IMG/VR virus record: IMGVR_UViG_3300010885_055964
Coordinates: 62,001-126,000 of that record
Reading direction: 5' to 3' (one strand)
DNA length: 64,000 bases
Source of the DNA: a virus
Positions within the stretch are counted from its first letter, which is position 1, and each line of letters opens with the position of its first letter. The notes under the pieces are model-generated. The model was given only the letters and a program-made list of their open reading frames with translations, did not search any database and had not been told where the DNA came from. This document shows positions 25,571-33,198 of this stretch, piece by piece. Both the position numbers and the translations under genes were made by a program.

Positions 25571-26536
25571 ATGGTTATTTGGTCAGTCAGCTTTAATTTA
25601 GCTTATAATGATGGTACCGCATCGATATTAGAAATAACCAAAGATGAGAAGTCCATAAATCTGCGGAAAAGTAATAATGTAACATGGAGCATTTGCAAGA
25701 GACTACCCAAGTTCGCTAGCTTTATCGACAGTCTGGGTGGTAGTGTATCGTCCATGATTCCAGATAATGTGGCTGACTATAATTTTAGATTTACGGCAAC
25801 AACCACGAATGGCCATATCCACGTTTTGGGCGGGTCAGATGCTTTAGAGGCCGAGACTGTATGCAATGTGGACATTGCTACCATCTATGCCGAATTATGT
25901 GCTGACCCACGATTCGCTTTATATTTCTTACCATGTGCCGTATTCATCAACACCGACTACGTTGATTATAGACCAGGTAGAAATAGTGCTGAAGCATCCA
26001 ATCTGATAGATACATTGACATCATTTGGTAGGAGTGTTTCGACATTCGTTGATATAACGTCCGCAGGATTCGAAGAAGCGTTATCCGCGACTAGTATGTT
26101 ATTCATACCTGAGATGGAAAGAGATTACTTAATATTAGACCCTGCCGCAAAAGAGGTCATTAAACAATGGGTAAGCAATGGTGGGACATTCTTTGCGTTT
26201 TACTATCTGGCTGATGAACTAATCAACGATGTTTTTGATTTGTCGATAACTCAGCTTGGTGAAGGATACGGTGGTGCTACCAAGTCCGCTGCGGCTGTAG
26301 GATCACCGCTCGAGAATGGTCCTAATCAGATATGGGATAATGATGCCACGAGTAGTGTGGATATCGCATCATTACCGCCTGGATCCAAGTCATATTATGA
26401 TTCGAGAGGCACGCAGAGTTATGTAGCTTCAATCCCATATGGTAATGGTAAGATAATATTTATGGGGTGGGATTGGTATGAGCCTTCGAATAATGATCCC
26501 GGATGGTTAACTGTGCTAGATTTATTGACTCAATAA
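25571..26536 (+). CDS. protein with class I glutamine amidotransferase-like fold
   Basis: 321 residues, AGGAGA before ATG. The first 115 residues form a beta-rich domain. The second part, from about 120 (FALYFLPCAVFINTDYVDYRP), reads like a flavodoxin/GATase-1 fold, with MLFIPEMERDYLILD, VIKQWVSNGGTFFAFYY and IPYGNGKIIFMGWDWYE at the positions seen in ThuA- and DUF4350-type proteins. No catalytic Cys-His-Glu triad is evident, so a binding role is more likely than amidotransfer. An ~110-base gap (25459-25570) precedes it with nothing recognised. Confidence 0.5.
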   Translation: MVIWSVSFNLAYNDGTASILEITKDEKSINLRKSNNVTWSICKRLPKFASFIDSLGGSVSSMIPDNVADYNFRFTATTTNGHIHVLGGSDALEAETVCNVDIATIYAELCADPRFALYFLPCAVFINTDYVDYRPGRNSAEASNLIDTLTSFGRSVSTFVDITSAGFEEALSATSMLFIPEMERDYLILDPAAKEVIKQWVSNGGTFFAFYYLADELINDVFDLSITQLGEGYGGATKSAAAVGSPLENGPNQIWDNDATSSVDIASLPPGSKSYYDSRGTQSYVASIPYGNGKIIFMGWDWYEPSNNDPGWLTVLDLLTQ

Positions 26537-26551
26537 TACGGTTTATGGCAT

Positions 26552-27601
26552 TTAATAATCAGGGCTGACTATAGAAACGAATTCTTCAAACTTGTAATCT
26601 GGGAATGCTACAACTGGTTCGAGTACGACCTGCACATCAGCGAGTAATTCCTGTATTTCACATATCAGTCGATCAGCGTCACGTATCCCATCAGACATAT
26701 ACTGAAGAGTAACGCTATCCAACTGTGTCTGGATGAGTTTAAACCTGGTAATAGCATATTTCTCATAAAAAGTACGACTACCAAATATAGGCCATTTGCG
26801 TTCACCGTTAGGCATTATAAACATATTACGCACTCGACCATAAATATAAGTGATTGTTTGAAGCGAACGTCCACATGTGCAAGATCCTAGCTGTATATGA
26901 TCACCGTGATTATATCTGGTTATATATGGATTGGTTAATGTGGTGATAATCAGGCCACCATCTTCCGACACTTCGACTAATTGATTTTCCATCACGTGAT
27001 AGTTGCTGGGTACATCTGGGCATTGGATGGCAATTGTGCCGCATTCTTCGCTAGAATACATGGTTCCACCACGTTCTCCTGTGCCCTTCCAGTCTAATAG
27101 ATTGGTTACATTAGACAGATCCAAAGCATCGCGGATAGAAGGGGCACAAGCCAAATAATGAGGGTTTATTTGTTTGATCCATGCCTGTAAATCAGATACT
27201 TTTTCACAGCCTATTTTATGACTCGCACCCTGAATAGGAGCTAATCGTCTTGGTAGCCCCCAGTTAGGGCTTGATTTACGCACCTCGCCCGGCTTGACGA
27301 AAGCTAGCACTTTACTATAGTCCCAATTCCTCCACTGATACTCTCGAATATTGGTAGCTAGCAACCATATCTGATCATCGATAGTTTTTTGAACTGTGAT
27401 AGGCTCGCCAGTTGAACCGCTAGTACGAACGCAAAATAAACCTGGCCGCATTGGTGTGTGATTAAGCTGACTACGGGAGATGATTGGTCGATCTTTAATT
27501 AAATCGAAATTCGGCGTGTGATCCCACTGGCTGGCATTAAGCTTATCTATTAATGATAGAGTTTCAGAGGTGATAAACCGCATTTGATCATGGCTAATCA
27601 T
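26552..27601 (-). CDS. adenylate-forming enzyme, PaaK/CapK-like
   Basis: 349 residues from ATG 27601 (GTG 27613 is in frame). TSGSTGEPITVQK is the Ser/Thr/Gly-rich ATP loop (A3) of the AMP-binding superfamily. GTMYSSEECGTIA is the A5-type region. ITRYNHGDHIQLGSCTCGR is the A7/GD motif with a Cys pair, as in phenylacetate-CoA ligases. IYGRVRNMFIMPNGE is A8. The C-terminal small domain is present but short. Such enzymes activate a carboxylate as acyl-AMP and pass it to CoA or another acceptor. The start overlaps the stop of the methyltransferase-like gene (ATGA), so the two are coupled. Both lie opposite to the forward operon. Confidence 0.75.
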   Translation of the reverse strand: MISHDQMRFITSETLSLIDKLNASQWDHTPNFDLIKDRPIISRSQLNHTPMRPGLFCVRTSGSTGEPITVQKTIDDQIWLLATNIREYQWRNWDYSKVLAFVKPGEVRKSSPNWGLPRRLAPIQGASHKIGCEKVSDLQAWIKQINPHYLACAPSIRDALDLSNVTNLLDWKGTGERGGTMYSSEECGTIAIQCPDVPSNYHVMENQLVEVSEDGGLIITTLTNPYITRYNHGDHIQLGSCTCGRSLQTITYIYGRVRNMFIMPNGERKWPIFGSRTFYEKYAITRFKLIQTQLDSVTLQYMSDGIRDADRLICEIQELLADVQVVLEPVVAFPDYKFEEFVSIVSPDY

Positions 27602-28083
27602 CGAAAATCCCACATAAAGAATGAATAATCTGCTAGAATCGTTGAAGATTGAGGTTTGATATTAAAGTCAGAAGTTTGAGGGAAATAAGCGGCTATTCGC
27701 ATGAGAGGTAGTTTGTAATTGAATGAACGTACTATTAGTCTCTTGCAATAACGAGAGGACATATTTATTATCCCATCGGCTAACTCTTGGGTGAAGTTGA
27801 GTACGCCATCCCCTATGATATTATCATAATGTGTGCTATTGGATAACCAATCTGCTATAATCATCGTATCTGGAATATGCAAAGGGTCGACATCCATCTG
27901 CCTGTGAGATAAGGGGACTAAATTATGGGTACAGCCAAGTAGCAAAGTCGTACCTTGAATCAGACTGTTTTGATAAAAAAGTGCATCATCACTACTAGGA
28001 GAATATGGGGGTAATAGACTGTTCCAGTAATATTTATCGGGCAAGGACATAACTGGTAGATGATAGAAGAAAGATGGCGGCAC
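27598..28083 (-). CDS. class I SAM methyltransferase-like protein
   Basis: 161 residues from GTG 28083. TTLLLGCTHNLVPL resembles the first Rossmann strand and glycine loop, MDVDPLHIPDTMIIADWL the acidic loop and second strand region, and YDNIIGDGVLNF the motif IV segment of small methyltransferase-like proteins. It is shorter than most, lacking a full C-terminal sheet. It may methylate the product of the coupled adenylate-forming enzyme, or act as a SAM-fold partner. The start codon is uncertain, because the ribosome site is weak. Confidence 0.5.
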   Translation of the reverse strand: MPPSFFYHLPVMSLPDKYYWNSLLPPYSPSSDDALFYQNSLIQGTTLLLGCTHNLVPLSHRQMDVDPLHIPDTMIIADWLSNSTHYDNIIGDGVLNFTQELADGIINMSSRYCKRLIVRSFNYKLPLMRIAAYFPQTSDFNIKPQSSTILADYSFFMWDFR

Positions 28084-28221
28084 CTATTATATTCGATTGA
28101 GAATTCACGGGTATAGATAGTAGTGTAACATATGCTGGTCGCCGTAATCACTAAAATAGGATCAGAGGCTAATAGTATTAGCATCGACTTTCTCAAAATG
28201 GTGAGACCCATCTAGGTTATT

Positions 28222-28372
28222 ATGATTAATCTTACAGAGGTTAAGACTTAAGACTTCTTCTGCGAGAAATACGATGGACAATGTGTCGTTTTGTATGTCG
28301 ATGCTGATATGCTCGGTTGGAAGCCTGTTCACGATCTGGTTACTATATTGGCGTGAACGCCCCTTTGATTAA
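28222..28372 (+). pseudogene. possible broken or frame-altered small ORF
   Basis: The gap 28084-28388 holds no intact longer gene. ATG 28222 reads MINLTEVKT then TAA, and the same frame continues DFFCEKYDGQCVVLYVDADM to a stop near 28353. The stop lies in a tandem copy of AAGACTT. An alternative frame, MDNVSFCMSMLICSVGSLF (28274-28372), would encode a 32-residue membrane peptide. Either could be real; the evidence is weak. Confidence 0.25.
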
Positions 28373-28388
28373 CAGCTAGAAGGATAAC

Positions 28389-28667
28389 ATGAAAAAGCCG
28401 AGAATAATCGTGTTGTCAGGTAGTACCGACACAACGTTCAGCTGGCTGTCGGATGGGTGGTATGATGTAAAGAAGCGTGGCGGCGAAAATGCCAAAGCCT
28501 TGATGGCGAAAGCGAGGCAGGCTATCGCGAGTGGCTCAGACGTCCCAGACACAATCAGCAAGCTCGAGGCGGTTGGATTTGAGGTCACGCAGGACCCAGA
28601 TTTTTCCCTTCTTTATAGACGCTTGGTCGAACAGCCTGGGTGTTATTTTAGACACTATAATGTGTAA
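28389..28667 (+). CDS. small hypothetical protein
   Basis: 92 residues, AGAAGGA before ATG. It starts KKPRIIVLSGSTDTTFSW and ends LVEQPGCYFRHYNV. GC content is higher than in the neighbours, suggesting separate origin. A reverse-strand frame covers the same bases, but the forward one has the better ribosome site and coding bias. Not recognised. Confidence 0.5.
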   Translation: MKKPRIIVLSGSTDTTFSWLSDGWYDVKKRGGENAKALMAKARQAIASGSDVPDTISKLEAVGFEVTQDPDFSLLYRRLVEQPGCYFRHYNV

Positions 28668-28728
28668 ATCGATCAAAGATAGGTTTGAGGCACAGGTGCT
28701 TTAGGAATTCCGCAGGACGAGGTTATAA

Positions 28729-28986
28729 ATGGTTATTTTCTCTTGGGACGAGATCAGTGGTGAGTGGGCTACGCACCAACTACCGATTGACACAAAGGAT
28801 CCAATCGAGATCAATCGGGCACTCGGAGCTTCATTAGTAGACTCGGAAGTAGGTGTCGATGCCTTGGGTGATGAATCGCCTGACGGATGGGTGGTTGAGT
28901 CGAGTGGCTGGTCTGGTCCAGTGTTGACGATCGTATCACGCGATGAAAGGAATCATCTAGCTGTAACTGTAGCCATTTATGAGTGA
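28729..28986 (+). CDS. small hypothetical protein
   Basis: 85 residues, acidic, beginning MVIFSWDEISGEW and ending VTVAIYE; GAGG lies upstream of ATG. It looks like a compact alpha/beta domain. No motif. It belongs to a run of small accessory genes between the adenylate-forming pair and tRNA-Glu. Confidence 0.5.
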   Translation: MVIFSWDEISGEWATHQLPIDTKDPIEINRALGASLVDSEVGVDALGDESPDGWVVESSGWSGPVLTIVSRDERNHLAVTVAIYE

Positions 28987-29031
28987 TTCTACCTAGAGAC
29001 TGATTCAGCGAGTTCTCCAACTGGGGGTATA

Positions 29032-29520
29032 ATGGCTAACAATCGACCAGAAATAGCAATAGTAGGCAGTACATTTAGCGGCTATCCTAAAAATGCCGAT
29101 CCAATAGATGTATTAGCAGGCATATATCATGTAGCATATAGTGTTAATATTAATGGCGTACGCGGAATGGCTCTATTGATCTATGAGTTCGATGAACGTG
29201 ATATAGTACGCGAAGATGTGTATTCAACGCCACAGATAGCACAGCAGCTCAAGATATATTTAGGAGAACAGAGTCCTCTGACATATTCCTTGCTGTCATT
29301 ACCGGATGAACCCGTCCAATCGAGTGGGCGTAAGAATTCGAGCAAGGACTCGAGCAAGGAATCGGTGGCCAAAGCAAAAAACTTGTGCACCGTTTTGGTC
29401 TATGGTGAGAATCCAATGAACGAGAGCGACGTTCAAGTGGTCGCCAATATGATAACAGAAAACATAGACGATAATAATGGGATTGCTGAAATTAGCGAGC
29501 TGCTCCACATAGATAATTAA
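29032..29520 (+). CDS. hypothetical protein
   Basis: 162 residues. A beta-rich N-terminal half (PEIAIVGSTFSGYPK) is followed by a Ser/Lys-rich linker (SSGRKNSSKDSSKES) and a small C-terminal domain that ends acidic. GGGGG-type ribosome site before ATG. No family recognised. Confidence 0.55.
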   Translation: MANNRPEIAIVGSTFSGYPKNADPIDVLAGIYHVAYSVNINGVRGMALLIYEFDERDIVREDVYSTPQIAQQLKIYLGEQSPLTYSLLSLPDEPVQSSGRKNSSKDSSKESVAKAKNLCTVLVYGENPMNESDVQVVANMITENIDDNNGIAEISELLHIDN

Positions 29521-29559
29521 AGCTGCGTGGGGGATTGCTGGCCGAGACAGAGGCTGAGT

Positions 29560-30003
29560 ATGCGACTTAACCAACTATGGTTAGAGTATAAAGGATATCA
29601 TCATGCACCAAATGCAGAAAATGGTGCCCCATTATATGATTTAAAGACTATATATCCTGATGATATATATTCAGCAGATGGTGCAAGAATATACGGTGCG
29701 CGGTGGTGGGGGAAAGTGGATGAAGAAGGAGAATCATATGATGAATTTGCTATAACCATATTGCGGTTAGCTCGAGGCGACCCAGATCGTCAGATAAAGG
29801 TGTACAGAGCTGTCCCGAAATCATTACCATCAGATGTACATATTAACCCAGGTGATTGGGTAACTATTACAAGGCAGTATGCAGAATTGCACGGTGATTA
29901 TGCTTTTAAAGAGCCGTATAAAATATTAACCAAGACCGTAAGAGCCAAGGAGTTATATACTGAGGGTAGTAGTATACATGAATGGGGATACAATCCATCT
30001 TGA
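29560..30003 (+). CDS. protein with possible ADP-ribosyltransferase-like domain
   Basis: 147 residues from ATG 29560, chosen for AGAGG six bases upstream; a GTG at 29527 is in frame. QIKVYRAVPK supplies an Arg in a strand, INPGDWVTITRQYAELHG a middle element, and SIHEWGYNP a late Glu, which is the order of R-S-E ADP-ribosyltransferases. I recall the same block in large phage and plasmid polyvalent proteins. The middle serine is not clear, so activity is unproven. If active, it could modify host proteins early in infection. Confidence 0.4.
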   Translation: MRLNQLWLEYKGYHHAPNAENGAPLYDLKTIYPDDIYSADGARIYGARWWGKVDEEGESYDEFAITILRLARGDPDRQIKVYRAVPKSLPSDVHINPGDWVTITRQYAELHGDYAFKEPYKILTKTVRAKELYTEGSSIHEWGYNPS

Positions 30004-30032
30004 CATCTGTAATACCTTCGCATTCGCACTGT

Positions 30033-30161
30033 ATGAAATTAGACGATTCACGAGTACAGATATGTTACGTCAATGTTTGGGAAGCGTCGCGGACGATGCG
30101 GATAGGTACCATCTATATAACTCGCGATGATGGTTCGATAGTCGAAGTAAGCCTTAAATAG
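30033..30161 (+). CDS. possible 42-residue protein
   Basis: MKLDDSRVQICYVNVWEA through to EVSLK, ending at TAG 30159-30161, the last base being the first of the tRNA. It has a beta-hairpin-like pattern (MRIGTIYITRDDGSIVEV) and looks coding, but the ribosome site is weak. Confidence 0.35.
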   Translation: MKLDDSRVQICYVNVWEASRTMRIGTIYITRDDGSIVEVSLK

Positions 30162-30233
30162 CCCCGTTCGTCTAGATGGTCAGGACGCGGCCCTTTCAAG
30201 GCCGAAACGCCGGATCGTTACCGGCACGGGGTA
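30161..30233 (+). tRNA. tRNA-Glu (TTC)
   Basis: A full cloverleaf: acceptor GCCCCGT/ACGGGGT (first pair G-U), D-arm GTCT/GGAC, anticodon stem CGGCC/GGCCG with loop CTTTCAA and anticodon TTC, and T-stem GCCGG/CCGGC. The T-loop is ATCGTTA instead of the usual TTCRANN, so the standard T54-A58 pair is replaced. CCA is not encoded. It may help translate GAA codons of the AT-rich genome. Confidence 0.85.
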
Positions 30234-30250
30234 TTATTGGTACCGGTGTG

Positions 30251-30355
30251 ATGGGAAACATCGAATATAAAATAACGATCGATACTGATGTATTAGAAAT
30301 GACGTTTGGATGGTGGATAGTTATTACTTTAGGAGAAAAGAAATGCGTTACTTGA
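30251..30355 (+). CDS. possible 34-residue peptide
   Basis: MGNIEYKITIDTDVLEMTF ending KKCVT, from ATG 30251 with GTG/weak upstream signal. It overlaps the start of the secreted-protein gene. It has a hydrophobic patch (WWIVITL). Weak evidence. Confidence 0.25.
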   Translation: MGNIEYKITIDTDVLEMTFGWWIVITLGEKKCVT

Positions 30356-30750
30356 TTATGTTAGTAATAGTGTCGATGCTTGGTGTGACTGCTAATGCCG
30401 GTGAATCTACATTGGTAGGTGATTGCTCAAGTGGCCGGTGTAATATAAGTTCTTCCAAGGCTCGTCCGGTTATAAACGTTGTAAAGGCACCAGTAAGTGC
30501 TGTAATCAATGTAGTGAAAGTCCCGGCAAGTGTTGCTTTGAATGTGGTCAAGGCTCCGATCATAGCAGTTGACCGCATAATTGATCGTCCCCGTGAGCAT
30601 GTGCGTGAGGTCTCTAGCAATTCTCATTGCGGTTGTGGCTGCGAGAGGTCCACTGTAGTATCTTCTCTATCAGAAAATAGCTGCCAAACCAGTTCTTCTG
30701 GCAGTTGTCGCAGCCGTAGGGTCTTTTCTAATATGCGGCGATGCAAGTAA
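30343..30750 (+). CDS. secreted Cys-rich protein with VVKAP repeats
   Basis: 135 residues from ATG 30343 with AGGAG eight bases upstream. The first 19 residues (RYLIMLVIVSMLGVTANA) form a clear Sec signal peptide ending ANA. The mature part has CSSGRC, then three or four repeats around INVVKAPVSA / INVVKVPAS / LNVVKAPIIA, and a Cys/Ser-rich tail (CGCGCER, SCQTSSSGSCRSRR). It would be exported and perhaps disulfide-bonded. Similar small exported proteins occur in planctomycetes, as I recall. The role could be superinfection exclusion or lysis, but nothing shows it. Confidence 0.6.
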   Translation: MRYLIMLVIVSMLGVTANAGESTLVGDCSSGRCNISSSKARPVINVVKAPVSAVINVVKVPASVALNVVKAPIIAVDRIIDRPREHVREVSSNSHCGCGCERSTVVSSLSENSCQTSSSGSCRSRRVFSNMRRCK

Positions 30751-30834
30751 GATTCCTTGGGCAAATATAATACGGAGACCGAGGAAATAAAAATCTAAGG
30801 TCGATGTAAAAAGTTAACCAAGGAGACACTGCTC

Positions 30835-31221
30835 ATGTCTGCACAGCCCGCAAACACGGATATTTCGGTTTTCCGAAGCATACGTAGTTATCGGCAGGCA
30901 CACCGGCATGAATCCGTAGCCGCCTTGATCAAACGGCTCCGCCCGCTGGTCATGAGCATTCCCGGCGACGAGGTTCTTGTCGAGGTCCTGACCCGTGACA
31001 CCAACGTAGTCGACTTCAGCCCATACATGGGTGAGGCTCGTCACACTGCTTCACGTGGTTTCCCGATTGTTGTTGGCCTTAAGCCGGTCGTATCGCTTGA
31101 GGATGCACAAGAGGGTATTCCTGATGTTGATTTCGCCTACCAGATCGGTGGCGACGTCTTCCTTAAGAATACCGCCGCAGGCCTCTCTGGCGACCTTCAT
31201 GGTGATGCTCGCGCACTTTGA
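30835..31221 (+). CDS. hypothetical protein, GC-richer than neighbours
   Basis: 128 residues, AAGGAG before ATG. Helical N-terminus (SYRQAHRHESVAALIKRL), then a small alpha/beta part (GDEVLVEVLTRD, GFPIVVGLKPVV). The codons favour G/C at third positions, unlike adjoining genes. It is followed by a strong hairpin, so it looks like a self-contained insertion (moron-type gene). Function unknown. Confidence 0.6.
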   Translation: MSAQPANTDISVFRSIRSYRQAHRHESVAALIKRLRPLVMSIPGDEVLVEVLTRDTNVVDFSPYMGEARHTASRGFPIVVGLKPVVSLEDAQEGIPDVDFAYQIGGDVFLKNTAAGLSGDLHGDARAL

Positions 31222-31242
31222 AGTCGATCAGTGCTGGTAAAC

Positions 31243-31276
31243 GCATTCGGCCCAGTAGTATTACTGGGCCGAATGC
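31243..31276. terminator. strong inverted repeat after the GC-richer gene
   Basis: GCATTCGGCCCAGTA and its exact complement TACTGGGCCGAATGC form a 15-base stem with a four-base loop, 21 bases after the stop. There is no U-run afterwards, so it may be a bidirectional or processing hairpin rather than a textbook terminator. Confidence 0.6.
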
Positions 31277-31346
31277 ATATCCGGACATAATGATAGACAC
31301 AGACCCATTAATACTTCTCGCCAAACCTAAGATAAGGAGATAACAC

Positions 31347-31610
31347 ATGTCATTCGAGACCATAGTAATATATCGAGATCTGCCAATAAAAAACGGTTAC
31401 GTACAGATACCCCCCAATAATCCAAGACTCAATAGTATGGTTCAGGCAGATGTTGCTGCTGAATTAACTAATAATCAGATAGTTAGACTGTCATCTGGTT
31501 CAGGTAAACCAACAGGGTCTGGATACGGCCAGCAAGAATTTTTAAGGTTGGTCGGTATCAACCCAAATTCATGGTATACTGTCGATCCAGTAAGCCAATT
31601 GCTCGATTAA
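31347..31610 (+). CDS. small protein at the head of the structural block
   Basis: 87 residues, AAGGAG before ATG. Beta-strand-rich start (FETIVIYRDLPIKNGYVQIP), then GSGYGQQEFLRLVG. No motif. It is the first gene of the neck/fibre block, after the hairpin, so it is likely to be a small virion protein. Confidence 0.5.
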   Translation: MSFETIVIYRDLPIKNGYVQIPPNNPRLNSMVQADVAAELTNNQIVRLSSGSGKPTGSGYGQQEFLRLVGINPNSWYTVDPVSQLLD

Positions 31611-31629
31611 ATTTATAGAGGAGTCGAAC

Positions 31630-32172
31630 ATGCCCAGATTGGTACCATTTACATTGCACATTAAAATAGTACCTGATCACGGATCGGGTATACTAAAGAG
31701 CAAAAGATTAGAATATGTAAGAGATATGCAGAAGATAGCTAGTTTGATGTATAAGTCTGTTAGCAACATAGCTGGAATCCAATTGGCACAGCCTGGTGGT
31801 GGCCAACATGCATCTTATTATGGTGGAGACCACAACAATAGCGGCATGGTGAGTGGTATGGCAGTCAAGCCTCAATTTGGGGAAACGCCTGCACAGGTTA
31901 TGATAACTGGATTTGCAAACGATTCAGGATCAGCTAATGTCCAGAACTATGTCGAGATTCAACGTATATCTGGTAACGAAGTGTATACTGGATATGCCCC
32001 TAGTAGAGCTGAGTACAATCCGACTTCGAATCTTGATGATTTGGTGAGTGATCTTAAGGATTTAGTAACTAACGCTCTAGCTGCCGATTTACCATCTGGT
32101 ATAGTATATGATATCTTTAGAATAGAGATGTCGGGGGTGATTTATGGAGACAGAGGTTATCATTTTCCATGA
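31630..32172 (+). CDS. putative virion structural protein
   Basis: 180 residues, GAGG before ATG. It has a helix around KRLEYVRDMQKIASLMYKSV, a Gly/His-rich loop (QPGGGQHASYYGGDHNN) and a C-terminal beta part (GIVYDIFRIEMSGVIYG). It overlaps the next gene by four bases. No homologue recognised; position suggests head/neck. Confidence 0.5.
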   Translation: MPRLVPFTLHIKIVPDHGSGILKSKRLEYVRDMQKIASLMYKSVSNIAGIQLAQPGGGQHASYYGGDHNNSGMVSGMAVKPQFGETPAQVMITGFANDSGSANVQNYVEIQRISGNEVYTGYAPSRAEYNPTSNLDDLVSDLKDLVTNALAADLPSGIVYDIFRIEMSGVIYGDRGYHFP

Positions 32173-32354
32173 AAATGGCAAAGGAGGATCTTCAAAGAAT
32201 TAGGCACATAGTCGCTTTTAAAGGTGTTGAGATGACACCAGACCAGATAATCCAACTACTCCGAGAAGTAGAGCCTGATATCAGAATAGTAGAAGAGCCG
32301 GGTTTAGTGACGCTTATTAAGGAATTAGAAAATGGCGATAATAGCACCGGCTGA
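32169..32354 (+). CDS. small helical protein
   Basis: 61 residues. It is helical and charged (KEDLQRIRHIVAFKG, DQIIQLLREVEPDIRIVEE). It overlaps genes on both sides (32169-32172 and 32332-32354), so it is coupled. It may be a neck-assembly chaperone or accessory. Confidence 0.5.
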   Translation: MKMAKEDLQRIRHIVAFKGVEMTPDQIIQLLREVEPDIRIVEEPGLVTLIKELENGDNSTG

Positions 32355-33114
32355 CCTACCATCGGTGCTAAAGCTCCGTAGTGAGCCAATGAAGAAGTAT
32401 GTATTAACTCAACTAGGCCATCCTGTTACCGAAGTAGAGATGACCGAGGACCAATGGGAAACCATATGGAAAGTAGCAGGTGATTTTATAGCTGGTTACT
32501 TTCCCAAAGAACAAAAGTTGGGATTATTTTACACGCATCCTTTAGAATCAACATACCCATTACCTGATGATGCTTATTGGATCCAAGAAGTGCATTGGGA
32601 TCCAGTAACCACTCGGATAGATGATGTTTTTGGTGCTGAGTCATTCCTATTCAACATAGGAAATATATCAGGAATACAGAACATATTATTAGATTACCAT
32701 TTACTGCAAGCGTACAGAAAATTCTCACAGAAGATATTAGGGACTGAAGGTCATTGGGAGGTGATAAATGAGGGGGTTAGTCATGTTCAAGGTGACAGTT
32801 TAAGTGCTAAAGATCAGAGGATAAGATTGTACCCAACCCCAAAGGGCGCATTTCCTGTAGTGGTTCTTTACATTCCAGTGATCAATCATTTTAGAAGCCC
32901 TCAAGCTAGAAGAGTATGTTATGATATGATGCTGGCAGAGGCAAAGTGTGTGTTGGGACATGCAAGGCGTAAAATACAGGGTATGCCAACACCAGATGGT
33001 GGTTCTATTAATTATGATGGTAATGATCTGGTCCAGGAAGGTGAAAAGATGAAGACAGAAGTACTCGAGATGGCGATTAAATTAGGTGAACCTCTCGGTG
33101 TTTGGACCTGGTGA
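32332..33114 (+). CDS. probable neck / head-completion protein
   Basis: 260 residues. The C-terminal region FRSPQARRVCYDMMLAEAKCVLGHARRKIQGMP and VQEGEKMKTEVL matches a pattern I recall from large myovirus neck-type structural proteins, with long helices and a conserved charged stretch. The N-terminal half (HPVTEVEMTEDQWETIWKV) looks like a small all-alpha domain. It precedes fibre genes. The exact T4 counterpart is uncertain (gp13/gp14 region). Confidence 0.5.
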   Translation: MAIIAPADLPSVLKLRSEPMKKYVLTQLGHPVTEVEMTEDQWETIWKVAGDFIAGYFPKEQKLGLFYTHPLESTYPLPDDAYWIQEVHWDPVTTRIDDVFGAESFLFNIGNISGIQNILLDYHLLQAYRKFSQKILGTEGHWEVINEGVSHVQGDSLSAKDQRIRLYPTPKGAFPVVVLYIPVINHFRSPQARRVCYDMMLAEAKCVLGHARRKIQGMPTPDGGSINYDGNDLVQEGEKMKTEVLEMAIKLGEPLGVWTW

Positions 33115-33198
33115 TTATTTAGATATCGATTGGGTATAGTGCATCTATAATCAAATATAAAGCGACGACCGATTAAAATATTATAAAACGTTGGTGCT

